38,637 nt of DNA, from positions 1 through 38,637 of the forward strand of contig CAQUBD010000015.1 of NCBI GenBank assembly GCA_948891265.1, written 5' to 3'. The DNA comes from an uncultured Clostridia bacterium (GTDB taxonomy: Bacteria > Bacillota > Clostridia > TANB77 > CAG-508). Shown piece after piece: positions 17,027-25,460 of the stretch. The stretch's first letter is position 1, and each line of letters begins with the position of its first letter. A program made the position numbers and the translations under genes. The notes beneath the pieces are model-generated. The model ran no database searches and was not told the DNA's origin. It saw nothing but the letters and a program-made list of their open reading frames with translations.

Positions 17027-17404
17027 TTATTCAACTTCTTTTTTCCATAATCCATGTTTATTACAATATGCATAAATCACTGTTCCTGGAACATATTTGC
17101 AATGTGCAACTGCTGATTCTCCTGGTTTTAGATATGTAATGCATTCTTTATTATCTCTTACAATACTAATCCATTCAATAAAATGTTCATCTTCCATAAC
17201 ATGATTTACTGTAACTATAATTTTTCTATCTTTTATTTCATATGTTGGTACATGTTTTTCGACTGCTGCATCTACTGAATTTGGAATTAGCTCCTTCATC
17301 TCTTCTCCACAACATTTAATCCCACCATCTTCGCATTTACAATCTTGTACTACTTTTACCATAGCTCCACATTTTGTACATTTTTTTATAATTATTTTTT
17401 TCAT
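17027..17404 (-). CDS. dfx: Desulfoferrodoxin (superoxide reductase, 2Fe type)
   Basis: Reduces superoxide to hydrogen peroxide without making oxygen, typical of anaerobes. The 125 residues contain an N-terminal desulforedoxin-like centre (Cys9, Cys12, Cys31, Cys32) and the C-terminal active-site iron domain with EKHVP (Glu49, His51), His68 and His74 in VNHVMEDEH, and Cys114/His117 in YCNKHG. The lysine-rich start and the DCKCED insert between the Cys pairs make centre I a little longer than usual. AGGAGGT precedes ATG. The gene upstream encodes a protein ending in a rubredoxin domain, the usual electron donor for this enzyme. Confidence 0.93.
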   Translation of the reverse strand: MKKIIIKKCTKCGAMVKVVQDCKCEDGGIKCCGEEMKELIPNSVDAAVEKHVPTYEIKDRKIIVTVNHVMEDEHFIEWISIVRDNKECITYLKPGESAVAHCKYVPGTVIYAYCNKHGLWKKEVE

Positions 17405-17611
17405 TAACTAATACCTCCTATTATTTTTACCATACTATATATACCACAAAAATAACTAATTATCAACTAAATATTTTTCTTTGAGTTTCGGTTTTTTATT
17501 CATATTCAAACTTAAAAGTTATAATATATCATAAAATGCAGTGATGCGCAGTTAGGAGAACTCATATTTATATAGATTAGCTGATCAACTATAATTTTAT
17601 ATAAAAGAAGA

Positions 17612-17634
17612 CTGGAGTATATTTTATACTCTAG
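17612..17634 (-). terminator. Probable terminator of the TagO-rubredoxin gene
   Basis: CTAGAGTAT pairs with ATACTCCAG (one G-U) around a 5-base loop and is followed on the minus strand by a T-rich tract. It lies 17 bases after the stop codon. The rest of the gap to dfx (17405-17611) holds a short GC-richer stretch around 17540-17565 that I could not assign. Confidence 0.55.
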
Positions 17635-17650
17635 CCCTGATAATTTTCAA

Positions 17651-18886
17651 TTATTCATGTATTTGAAACATATCCTTGCCTTCGCCACAAACTGGGCACA
17701 CCCACTCTTCTGGCAGATCACTAAACTTAGTTCCTTTTTCTATTCCGTTTTTCTCATTTCCAAATTTGGGATTATAAATGTATTTACATTGTGTACATTC
17801 ATATTGTTCTTTTCCTGTTCTTTCTATTGAAAAATTATTATATCCTACTGCAACAGCCACTATTACAATTATTAGAAATGATAATGCTTTCCAAATTCCG
17901 CTATCAAACAATATTACTGCAAACATCCCAAATATTGCACTTATTCCATATAATATTAATACTGCTTGCTTTTGGCTAAATCCTCTTGCAACTAATTTAT
18001 GATGCAAATGTCCATTGTCAGCTCTAAATACTGCTTTTATAGATTTACCTTTTATTAATCTTCTTATTATTGCCCAAATAGTATCAAATATAGGTAGTCC
18101 TAAAACTATTAATGGTAAAACAATTACCGCCGCTGTATAAGTTTTAGCAGAACCTAATATTGAAATTATCGCTAAAGAAAATCCTAGAAAGTTGGACCCT
18201 GTATCTCCAATAAATGTTTTGGCTGGTGCAAAGTTAAATGGTAAAAATCCTGCTAATGCACCTGCTAATGCTGTTATTAATACTATTGATATTAATGATG
18301 ATCCATTTAGTACAAATATTACTAATAATGATGTTGCAGATATAACAGATATTCCTGATGATAGTCCATCTAATCCGTCTATTAAATTTATTGCATTTGT
18401 TACTATTATTATCCATCCAATAGTAATTAATATTGAAGTTATTTCGTGCATTTGTGGAAAATCCATAAATGGCAACGTTATTCCTTCAATTCTAATTCCT
18501 GCAAATACTACACATATAGCGCCTAATAGTTGTCCTATTAATTTTGTTATAGGTTTTATTGTTTTTATATCATCAACTATACATACTATTTCTAATACTA
18601 ATATTCCTAATAAAAAACCTAATAATTTTTTCCAATACTCTTGTACACCAAATAGGTTTATTGAATTTTCCATACTCATTACAATCAATAAATATATTGT
18701 TGATACAAGAAAACCTAGTATTACCGCAGGTCCACCAAACTTTGGCATTATTTTTTTATGTGCTCTTCTACCATCATTTTCTTCGCTTACTGCTCCTACC
18801 TTTTTTGCTATTTTTATTGTATATGGTGTGGTAACAAATGTTACTACAAATGCAAGTATAAAAGATATTGCTATATTTCCCCACAT
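17651..18886 (-). CDS. TagO/WecA-type undecaprenyl-phosphate GlcNAc-1-P transferase fused to rubredoxin
   Basis: The first 350 residues are a polytopic MraY/WecA/TagO enzyme, which moves a sugar-1-phosphate from UDP-HexNAc to undecaprenyl phosphate to start teichoic acid or capsule synthesis. Visible motifs are KFGGPAVI, VDDIKTIKPITK, NAINLIDGLDGL, FIGDTGSN and DNGHLHHKL. The last 50 residues (362-411) are a complete rubredoxin: Cys364, Cys367, Cys397, Cys400, with YIYNPKFG and WVCPVCG. The frame is continuous, so this is a true fusion as sequenced. I do not know this architecture from the family. The neighbours dfx and hslO suggest a redox link. Located 22 bases after rpiB. Confidence 0.85.
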   Translation of the reverse strand: MWGNIAISFILAFVVTFVTTPYTIKIAKKVGAVSEENDGRRAHKKIMPKFGGPAVILGFLVSTIYLLIVMSMENSINLFGVQEYWKKLLGFLLGILVLEIVCIVDDIKTIKPITKLIGQLLGAICVVFAGIRIEGITLPFMDFPQMHEITSILITIGWIIIVTNAINLIDGLDGLSSGISVISATSLLVIFVLNGSSLISIVLITALAGALAGFLPFNFAPAKTFIGDTGSNFLGFSLAIISILGSAKTYTAAVIVLPLIVLGLPIFDTIWAIIRRLIKGKSIKAVFRADNGHLHHKLVARGFSQKQAVLILYGISAIFGMFAVILFDSGIWKALSFLIIVIVAVAVGYNNFSIERTGKEQYECTQCKYIYNPKFGNEKNGIEKGTKFSDLPEEWVCPVCGEGKDMFQIHE

Positions 18887-18908
18887 GAGTTTTTCGTCCT
18901 TTCTTAAT

Positions 18909-19355
18909 CTATCTCATATTGTCTTTTTCAATTCTTTCTATCATCTTTAGTCTTTCCTCATATCTTCCACCTTTAAATTCTGTTCCTAACCAGTTTCTTA
19001 TTATGCAAATTGATTCGTTTGTAGATAGATAATCTCCTCCTAATGTTATTACATTTATATCATCATCTGCTTTTGCATATTTTGCTGATTCTTCATTTAA
19101 TATTGCTGCAGCTCTTATTCCTTTAAATTTGTTTGCTGCTACTGTCATGCCATATCCTGATCTACATATTAATATTCCACAATCACATTCCTTATCTTGA
19201 ATTGCCTTTGATACTTTTTCTGCATATACTGGATAGTCTGTTCTTTCTTCATTATATGTTCCAAAGTCTTTATATTTTATCTCTTTTTCTTCAAAGTATC
19301 TTTTTATTTCTTCTTTTAATTTATATCCTCCATGATCTGCTCCTATTGCTATCAT
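18909..19355 (-). CDS. rpiB: Ribose-5-phosphate isomerase B (RpiB/LacAB family)
   Basis: Interconverts ribose-5-P and ribulose-5-P. The 148 residues include Asp7-His8 in GADHGG, the catalytic Cys64 and ANKFKGIRAA. The loop around the Cys reads CRSGYGM instead of the common CGTGIGM, so substrate range could differ. I use the ATG at 19353-19355 (AGGAGTG before it) instead of the GTG three codons upstream. The next gene on the strand is the TagO-rubredoxin fusion. Confidence 0.88.
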   Translation of the reverse strand: MIAIGADHGGYKLKEEIKRYFEEKEIKYKDFGTYNEERTDYPVYAEKVSKAIQDKECDCGILICRSGYGMTVAANKFKGIRAAAILNEESAKYAKADDDINVITLGGDYLSTNESICIIRNWLGTEFKGGRYEERLKMIERIEKDNMR

Positions 19356-19514
19356 TTGTATCACTCCTATCCTTTATTAAACTGCGTACACTATATCATA
19401 TATTTGATTATATTACAATAATTTTATGCTTTAAGTTTCAATTTTTTATATTATAAGAAACTTCCTATAATATAAATATTTGGCATACGAACAAAGACGC
19501 GGACTTTAAAATAT

Positions 19515-19997
19515 TTAGAACAGAAACAATGTTATTAATATCCGCTTTTGTTCTTCAACGCTTTTTTCTAGAATTATAGTCACAGGTCCATCATTTATTA
19601 GTCCAACTTTCATATCAGCTCCAAAAACTCCAGTTTCGACTTTATCCGTCTTTTTCTTGCACTCACTTATAATATATTCATATAATTTATTTGCAAAGTC
19701 TGGTTTAGCTGCTTCTGTGAAAGATGGTCTATTTCCATTTGTGCAATCAGCATATAAAGTAAATTGAGATACTAATAATAAAGAACCTTTTATATCATTT
19801 AAAGCTAGATTCATTTTTCCTCTTTCATCTTCAAATATTCTTAAGTTAATTAATTTCTTTATTAAATAATCTGCTATTTCTTTAGTATCTGTATGTGTTA
19901 TACCTATTAATACTAGAAATCCTTTATCTATTTTTCCTACTGGTTTATTATCTATATCAACTTGTGCTTCTTTTACTCTTTGAATTATAAATTTCAT
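19515..19997 (-). CDS. dtd: D-aminoacyl-tRNA deacylase, with in-frame CGG near the 3' end
   Basis: Removes D-amino acids (and Gly from tRNA-Ala) from mischarged tRNA. The active-site motifs are SQFTLYAD and NDGPVT. I start at ATG 19995-19997 with AGGTG before it. The standard frame gives 160 residues, ending in an unusual hydrophobic tail after EEQK. At 19542-19544 the codon is CGG (AAG-CGG-ATA). If the C is skipped, as inferred for comEC, yunB and veg, the protein ends at once as ...EEQKGY with TAA at 19535-19537 (153 residues), closer to the usual family length. The choice is open. Confidence 0.9.
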   Translation of the reverse strand: MKFIIQRVKEAQVDIDNKPVGKIDKGFLVLIGITHTDTKEIADYLIKKLINLRIFEDERGKMNLALNDIKGSLLLVSQFTLYADCTNGNRPSFTEAAKPDFANKLYEYIISECKKKTDKVETGVFGADMKVGLINDGPVTIILEKSVEEQKRILITLFLF

Positions 19998-20049
19998 TTT
20001 TATCACCTTTTTAACTTATATCATAATACTAACTTATATTCAAGGAAAA

Positions 20050-20071
20050 AGTCTCGGAATTATCCGAGACT
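20050..20071. terminator. Rho-independent terminator
   Basis: AGTCTCGGA and TCCGAGACT form a 9-bp stem with a 4-base loop, followed by T runs on both sides. It ends the sipL-yunB-small membrane protein group and insulates dtd. Confidence 0.85.
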
Positions 20072-20082
20072 AAAACTTTTTT

Positions 20083-20277
20083 CTATTTTTTATCTTCGCT
20101 ATTATTTTCAGATAACATCTTCATTAAAATCTTTAGTTGATTTTCATGGTATCTCATAATTATTTCATCCTTTCTCTTCTCCATTTTGTTCCAATAAATA
20201 ACAAACCATATTAAAGATCCGATAGCAAAAAGTACACTTATAGTACATATTATCCAAACAACTTGTTCTACTGTCAT
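20083..20277 (-). CDS. 64-residue single-pass membrane protein, unknown
   Basis: I start at ATG 20275-20277 because CAGGAGGT lies just before it; an upstream ATG has no site. The product has one long hydrophobic helix (about 4-27), then a highly charged, probably helical tail (KMEKRKDEIIMRYHEN) that ends in an acidic segment. No family recognised. It follows yunB on the same strand, in a sporulation neighbourhood. Confidence 0.6.
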   Translation of the reverse strand: MTVEQVVWIICTISVLFAIGSLIWFVIYWNKMEKRKDEIIMRYHENQLKILMKMLSENNSEDKK

Positions 20278-20424
20278 TTTTACCTCCTGAAATATCATTT
20301 TCAAGTTTCTACAAATAATAAAAATAAAGCTTTAAAGATATTAAATTTTTAACCTCCTTATATTACTATATCTAACAATCTTATTATATCATATATTTAC
20401 ATAACATTCAACTCTTTTGTGGTA

Positions 20425-21142
20425 TTATTCAATAACTTCTATTGCAGATTTATTATCGATTCCTTCTAAATTATAATAAGTATTTGGAATCCTTCCAATA
20501 ATTACATTTTCAGCTATTAGCACTTGATTTACTATTTTTTCAGTTATATTATCGTATGGTGTTAAAATACTAACCTCACATACAACCTGTAAATACACTC
20601 TATGTAAAGTTTGATTTATCCCTTGAGCTGAAAATTCACTTCTTAAATCAGTTTCAACATTTCCAATGGTCGAAATTCTTATAGGAACTCCTGGACCTTT
20701 TCCTGCTAATAATTTAAAACCTGTAAAACTACCGAAGAGCAATTTCTATATCTTCTCTTCCCTTCTCATCAATTTGATTTTGTATTTTTATTGCAACATC
20801 TGATATTATTTCATTTATAGGGCTTACATTTGATTTAATCATCACAATATTTCCATCTTTGTCTTTTTCAATAGAAAATAATTCATCATATGCATGTTCT
20901 CTCATAACAACTGTAGCTTGTTCATTTGATATAATTGTCGCTATTGATTTTGCCTTATCTTTGCAAAGAGTGTCAAATATTGGCAAAATTGCATCTAATA
21001 CAATCTTAATAGTACTAAATGCAATTACCATAATAATAAAAAATTTTATAATTGTTTGTTTTTTCTTAAAATTTCTATCTTCTATTTTTGATATAAAAAT
21101 TTTAGGAATTCTAATTCTTGGTCTAGAATAAATTTTACTCAT
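20425..21142 (-). CDS. yunB: Sporulation protein YunB, interrupted by a +1 frame change at CTT-CGG
   Basis: YunB is a sigma-E-controlled mother-cell protein of unknown biochemical role, conserved in spore formers. Frame 1 has a cytoplasmic basic segment, a membrane helix, and a region ending EDIEIAL. Frame 2 continues GSFTGFKLLAGKGP and then GINQTLHRVYLQV, the conserved YunB C-terminal block. They join if the C of CGG (plus-strand G at 20734) is skipped: GCT-CTT-CGG-TAG becomes GCT-CTT-GGT-AGT. In the zero frame the very next codon is TAG. The restored product is 238 residues, near the B. subtilis length. Start ATG at 21140-21142. Confidence 0.82.
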
Positions 21143-21205
21143 ATTAATTTCATTCCTCTTAATGTCCAAACTATGTTCTTAAATTCTCTATTACATAATT
21201 TTTAA

Positions 21206-22744
21206 CTATATGTTTGGAATTTTCTCAAACTTTGGAATGTACAATTTTTGCCCTGGCATAATTAAATTCTTGTCTTCAATTCCATTTACTCTTGCAATTC
21301 CATCAACTGTACTTCCAAATTCTTTCGCTATATTCCATAAAGTATCACCTTTTCTTACAACATAAATTACTATACTGTAATCTTGTTCTTCTCTTTCCCC
21401 ATTTTCTTCAATACTATCTATCATATTTAAATTAGCTGTTCTATACATATTTGTATTTGCTTGAACATCTATATTACAATTAATATCTCCACCATCTTGA
21501 ATAATAAAGTCTTGATTTTTTACTTCTATGCTGCAATTTGTATTTAAACTTTCACCATTTTGTAAATTTTCTATTGTGTAATCAAATGGTATTTTTGCTT
21601 CTTTTGTAATAATTTGAGTCCTAGAATTTTGGAAAATAAACCTCATGTTTAATTCTGCTTCATATAAAATTTTTGAGTTTATTTTATTTTCATTCAATAT
21701 TGCAGGAGTAATATCTACATCAATTAAATTTAATCCTTCTGCGTCATTAAAATTAACTTTTTCTCTTATCTGTTTAATATTGGTTACATTTTGTTTATGT
21801 GTCATTGTCATTATTTGTTTTTTCTCAAAGTTCAAGTTTTGTGTTGTGCTATACATATCCTGTATTAAATTAATTTGTTTTTCTTCATATACATAACAAA
21901 TAACTTCAATTTCTACTTCAACATAAATTGAATGCTCTTCCTGTGAATTTGGTTTTATTATTATGTTTCTAATTTCATATTCGACATCACATATATTTTC
22001 TTCTGTAACATTTTGAATATCTATAAATCCTACTACTGGTATTTTATAATTAATTGTATTTATTCTATTATCTTCTGTTAAATACATTATTCTAATTTCT
22101 GCTTCTGATTTTGCTAAAACTTTATTATAACTAATTTTTATATCCTTATCTACTAAACAAATTTGAGCCTTTAAAACCTCTGCTAAATTATCCATATTAT
22201 CTATTTGAATATTATCTTTCGCATATATTTTTGTTTCTCCTTGCCCAACTAATGAATTTACCTTTAAATCTTCCTTTAAAATTTGTATATCATTTTCATC
22301 TTGTATCTCATTTATCACTTCTACATCTTCATTTAGATAAACTTTTAAGTTTAATTCTAGAGTTGCCTTAATTCCAACTTTTCTTCCATTAATTACTTTT
22401 GCTTCTATTGACTTAACACTTATGTTAGAAATTACACTCATACCATCATTGCAATTAGGTATGTTAATATTTGCAGAAAAATCTATTGATGTATTTAGTC
22501 CTCTTACAGTATCCTCTGTTCCATCTGGCATATACATTATATATGTATTTACAGCTCCATCAATTCTTACCTTTCCTTCTTGGGCTTCCTTTTTGTAAAT
22601 TGATACTACACCACTTGTACAAATTGTGTTTAAAATATCAGGTTTTGAATCTGGTACTATCATATCTCCTTCTGTAAAAATAATTTCTTTTTTCTCTGCT
22701 ATTAATTTATTTATACTTAAATTTTCTCTTTGTGCCTCTATCAT
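21206..22744 (-). CDS. sipL: SipL-like SPOCS/LysM spore coat-assembly protein
   Basis: 512 residues. The N-terminal and central parts are repeated DUF3794 (SPOCS) beta domains, visible in INKLIAEKKEIIFTEGDM, VPDSKPDILNTICTSGVV and the later cysteine-poor repeats. The C-terminus is one LysM domain (about 458-505) with VVRKGDTLWNIAKEF and MPGQKLYIPK. In C. difficile SipL has this order and nearly this length, and links SpoIVA to the forespore surface through its LysM domain. GGAGGT precedes ATG. yunB follows after about 60 bases. Confidence 0.85.
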   Translation of the reverse strand: MIEAQRENLSINKLIAEKKEIIFTEGDMIVPDSKPDILNTICTSGVVSIYKKEAQEGKVRIDGAVNTYIMYMPDGTEDTVRGLNTSIDFSANINIPNCNDGMSVISNISVKSIEAKVINGRKVGIKATLELNLKVYLNEDVEVINEIQDENDIQILKEDLKVNSLVGQGETKIYAKDNIQIDNMDNLAEVLKAQICLVDKDIKISYNKVLAKSEAEIRIMYLTEDNRINTINYKIPVVGFIDIQNVTEENICDVEYEIRNIIIKPNSQEEHSIYVEVEIEVICYVYEEKQINLIQDMYSTTQNLNFEKKQIMTMTHKQNVTNIKQIREKVNFNDAEGLNLIDVDITPAILNENKINSKILYEAELNMRFIFQNSRTQIITKEAKIPFDYTIENLQNGESLNTNCSIEVKNQDFIIQDGGDINCNIDVQANTNMYRTANLNMIDSIEENGEREEQDYSIVIYVVRKGDTLWNIAKEFGSTVDGIARVNGIEDKNLIMPGQKLYIPKFEKIPNI

Positions 22745-22870
22745 TTCTTACCTCCTTACAGTTTTTTACTAGTCTTCCAATAAATGGTATATTAGTTTAC
22801 TAGAAAAATTATTGTTTATAAATTTATATGTCCTATTTTTTTATTTATGACATTTTATAAGAATTTATTT

Positions 22871-23122
22871 CTAATAATCTTTATTTGAAGGAGTTATAAT
22901 TATATTTATCGTATCATCATACTTGTATTTATCCATCTTTTCAGAAAAGCTGGCTAATTCATTTGGTATTATTATTGTGTTGTATTTATTGTTTTTTAGT
23001 TCTTGAATTTTATTATCTATTTCTTCTGGTTCTTTTATTTCTTCTACTTTCATTCCTAAAATTTTTGGTATTTGATAGTCTTCTTGATTTTCATATTTTA
23101 TAAATGATATTTTCACTTTCAT
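22871..23122 (-). CDS. 83-residue protein resembling V-type ATPase subunit F
   Basis: The pattern of a beta strand, LGMKVEEIKEPEEI, a helix, then NTIIIPNELA and a final strand INIIITPS looks like the small Rossmann-like subunit F of V/A-type ATPases. No other ATPase genes are nearby, so it may be a stand-alone relative. The start is unsure: ATG at 23120-23122 overlaps the AAGGTG site, and a GTG two codons later has better spacing. Confidence 0.4.
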   Translation of the reverse strand: MKVKISFIKYENQEDYQIPKILGMKVEEIKEPEEIDNKIQELKNNKYNTIIIPNELASFSEKMDKYKYDDTINIIITPSNKDY

Positions 23123-23238
23123 CACCTTTTATTATTTTGGATGTTTTCTATAGTTTTATAACATAAAATTAAAACATCTAAAATAATATTTAGTAATTAT
23201 CCTTCATATCACTTCTTAATGTTAACATTTTGAAAAAT

Positions 23239-23267
23239 TTGACTATTTATGTAAAATAATATATAAT
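23239..23267 (+). promoter_or_regulatory. Sigma-A-type promoter of the orphan membrane gene
   Basis: TTGACT, 17 bases, TATAAT. It lies about 125 bases before the ATG, giving a long leader that contains GGAGG/CCTC pairing around 23316-23334 and the real GGAGGA site just before the start. Confidence 0.7.
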
Positions 23268-23391
23268 ATATTTATAGTAATATTTTTTATTTTAAATTCC
23301 TATATTCACTAACTAGTGGAGGAAAACACCCTCTTACTTTTGGTTTTACATATATAACAAGAAAACATCTATAAAAAATGGAGGACATGAT

Positions 23392-23739
23392 ATGTTTAAA
23401 AGGTTTACATTATGGTTCATAACTTTTGGTTTAAGCTTCTTATTAGCAGGTTTGTTTGGAAGTCAGGGGAAAGCGTTCTTCGCTATCTACTTAGGCACTT
23501 CTACCATTTTTGTCTTATCAGTACTTGCTGCCATTTCAACCGCTGGAGCTGCTTCAGGCTTATCATTTATCACAGATAAGCTTGCCACTATGGGTGTAGT
23601 TGAACTTATCAAAGGAATAGCTGTTATTTTATTAGCAACTTGGGGCGCTACAAAACTTTTTGGTATAGACTTCTTTGTGTCATACCAAATTATGACATTC
23701 GGTCAGTGCCTCTGCGGTAGCAGTAATAAAGATGATTAA
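23392..23739 (+). CDS. 115-residue polytopic membrane protein, unknown
   Basis: A lone plus-strand gene in a minus-strand neighbourhood, with its own sigma-A promoter, GGAGGA site and terminator. The protein has a hydrophobic helix at 5-25, a second (about 30-50) rich in Ser/Ala/Gly, and a third (about 68-90), then a short tail with two Cys (CLCGSSNKDD). Codon use is richer in C and G at third positions (ATC, CTT, GCC, GGC) than its neighbours, which could mean high expression or recent transfer. I do not recognise the family. Confidence 0.6.
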   Translation: MFKRFTLWFITFGLSFLLAGLFGSQGKAFFAIYLGTSTIFVLSVLAAISTAGAASGLSFITDKLATMGVVELIKGIAVILLATWGATKLFGIDFFVSYQIMTFGQCLCGSSNKDD

Positions 23740-23749
23740 GAAGCAAAAG

Positions 23750-23775
23750 AAGCCTTCGCATAAATGCGAAGGCTT
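23750..23775. terminator. Strong bidirectional terminator (orphan membrane gene / spo0A)
   Basis: An 11-bp perfect stem, AAGCCTTCGCA with TGCGAAGGCTT, and a 4-base loop, followed by T on the plus strand and preceded by A-rich sequence. It lies between the convergent ends of the membrane gene and spo0A. Confidence 0.85.
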
Positions 23776-23778
23776 TTT

Positions 23779-24597
23779 CTATGCACTTTTAAGTTCTAAT
23801 CTTAATTTATCAGCAATCATTGCTATAAACTCGCTGTTTGTTGGTTTTCCTTTACTTGCAGAAATAGTATAACCAAAAATTTTCTCAACAGTTTGTTGGT
23901 CTCCTCTTCCCCATGCAACTTCAATTGCATGTCTAATGGCACGTTCTACACGACTTGGTGTAGTATTAAATTTATATGCAATTTTAGGATATAAACTTTT
24001 AGTAATTTGATTTATAACATCGATGTCATTAACAACCATAATAATAGCTTCTCTTAAATATTGGTAACCCTTAATATGTGCTGGTACTCCAACTTCATGA
24101 ATAATATTTGTTACTAATGCTTCTAAGTTTTCTTGACTTCTTTCACCATTTGACGGAATTTCAACATATTGAGGTTTTATTTCTCTTCCTATAAAGTTAT
24201 TAAGATTTTGGCCTGGTTTAAAATTCTTTAAATCTTTTATTCTCTTTATTAATAATTCAATATCAAATGGTTTTACCACATAATATTCAGCTCCTAAGCT
24301 CACTGCCCTTTGAGTTATTTTGTCTTGCCCCACTGCTGAAAGCATTATGCACATTGGCTTTTTATCAGATTTTATCATACTCATTTTTTCTAATACGCCT
24401 ATTCCATCTAAATGTGGCATTATCACATCTAATAGAACAACATCTGGAGTTATATTTGTTATAATCTCTATAGCTTCTTCTCCATCTTTTGCTATTCCAA
24501 TTACTTCCATATCATCTTGCTCTTGTATATAATTAGCAAGTGTCTGGCTAAATTCTTGATTATCATCTGCAATCAAAATTGTTGTTTTTTCTTTCAT
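23779..24597 (-). CDS. spo0A: Sporulation master regulator Spo0A
   Basis: A response regulator that starts sporulation. The 272 residues have a receiver domain with Asp11-Asp12, phosphoacceptor Asp57 (LLDVIMP) and Lys in VVKPFD. A linker precedes the Spo0A-specific DNA-binding domain (about 150-270), with VGVPAHIKGYQYLREAI, TPSRVERAIRHAIEVAWGRG and SKGKPTNSEFIAMIADKLR. All parts are intact. The usual upstream partner spoIVB is absent; the next gene upstream is yigZ-like, 178 bases away. GGGAGGA precedes ATG. Confidence 0.97.
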   Translation of the reverse strand: MKEKTTILIADDNQEFSQTLANYIQEQDDMEVIGIAKDGEEAIEIITNITPDVVLLDVIMPHLDGIGVLEKMSMIKSDKKPMCIMLSAVGQDKITQRAVSLGAEYYVVKPFDIELLIKRIKDLKNFKPGQNLNNFIGREIKPQYVEIPSNGERSQENLEALVTNIIHEVGVPAHIKGYQYLREAIIMVVNDIDVINQITKSLYPKIAYKFNTTPSRVERAIRHAIEVAWGRGDQQTVEKIFGYTISASKGKPTNSEFIAMIADKLRLELKSA

Positions 24598-24774
24598 AAA
24601 ATTTCCTCCCTAAATATAAAAACGATTTTTCATTTGCATTTAATGTTTTATGTTGATTTTTCTTTAAATCTTTTGTCTCTCAGCAAATTAAACGATTGTA
24701 AATTTTTTACAATTCAAATTATATTATTTATATCTAGAATTTTCAAATAAATATTATAAATTTTTACAAAAACA

Positions 24775-25413
24775 TCATTTTATTATACTTTTATTTATTA
24801 ATTTTTTAGATAAAAATCTTAAATTTATCAAATTAACCTTTTTTATCTTAAAATCTTCATTAAATCTTTGGAACATACTTTCTTCTAACTCAATTTTACA
24901 AATAATTATGTCGGAATAATCTATACTATCAATAAATATATTGTTTATTCTACAATAATATTTAAAGTTATCTAAATTATTATATTCTAATTCTACCTCA
25001 GCCTCTATCCCATAACATTTTTCAACTTTTTGTGAAATATTTATTGCTTCTAATGTGGCATCAGAATAGGCTCTTACAAGGCCTCCCGTACCTAACAATA
25101 TTCCTCCAAAATATCTTGTAACAATTACTATTACATTACACAAATTATTTTTTTGTAAAATATTTAACATAGGTCCACCTGCTGTTCCAGAGGGCTCGCC
25201 ATCATCACTTGACTTTTCTATTATATTTTCATCTTCCAAAATTCTATATGCTACACAATTATGTCTTGCATCATAATACTTCTTTTTTATTTGTTTTATA
25301 ATATTTTCTGCCTCTTCTTGAGTCTCTACTTTTATTAAATTACATATAAACTTTGATTTTTTGACAACAATTTCTGTATTCACATTATCTTTAATTGTAA
25401 CAAAATTTTTCAT
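24775..25413 (-). CDS. YigZ/IMPACT-family protein
   Basis: 212 residues from ATG 25411-25413 (GGAGAG before it; longer starts exist). The N-terminal IMPACT domain is clear: KKSKFICNLIKVETQEEAE, HNCVAYR, SSDDGEPSGTAGGPML and VTRYFGGILLGTGGLVRAY. The C-terminal half is the smaller DUF1949-like domain. The family is widespread in bacteria and related to the eukaryotic translation regulator IMPACT; its bacterial role is not settled. It overlaps the leader shared with the flavoprotein gene upstream. Confidence 0.85.
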   Translation of the reverse strand: MKNFVTIKDNVNTEIVVKKSKFICNLIKVETQEEAENIIKQIKKKYYDARHNCVAYRILEDENIIEKSSDDGEPSGTAGGPMLNILQKNNLCNVIVIVTRYFGGILLGTGGLVRAYSDATLEAINISQKVEKCYGIEAEVELEYNNLDNFKYYCRINNIFIDSIDYSDIIICKIELEESMFQRFNEDFKIKKVNLINLRFLSKKLINKSIIK

Positions 25414-25429
25414 TTTTCTCTCCATCTTT

Positions 25430-25460
25430 TGTGACAAAAAGGTACGTCCCTACTGTCACA
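25430..25460. repeat. Short inverted repeat with GGGACGTACC core
   Basis: TGTGACA and TGTCACA face each other over 17 bases that contain GGTACGTCCC. It spans the end of the flavoprotein gene and the start of yigZ. I recall similar TGTCACA/GGGACG elements dispersed in Clostridia genomes, so this may be one REP-like copy; only one is seen here. Confidence 0.3.

Noticed and set aside
20425..20742. Separate 105-residue gene starting at TTG
   Set aside because: It is the C-terminal half of YunB after the CTT-CGG shift.
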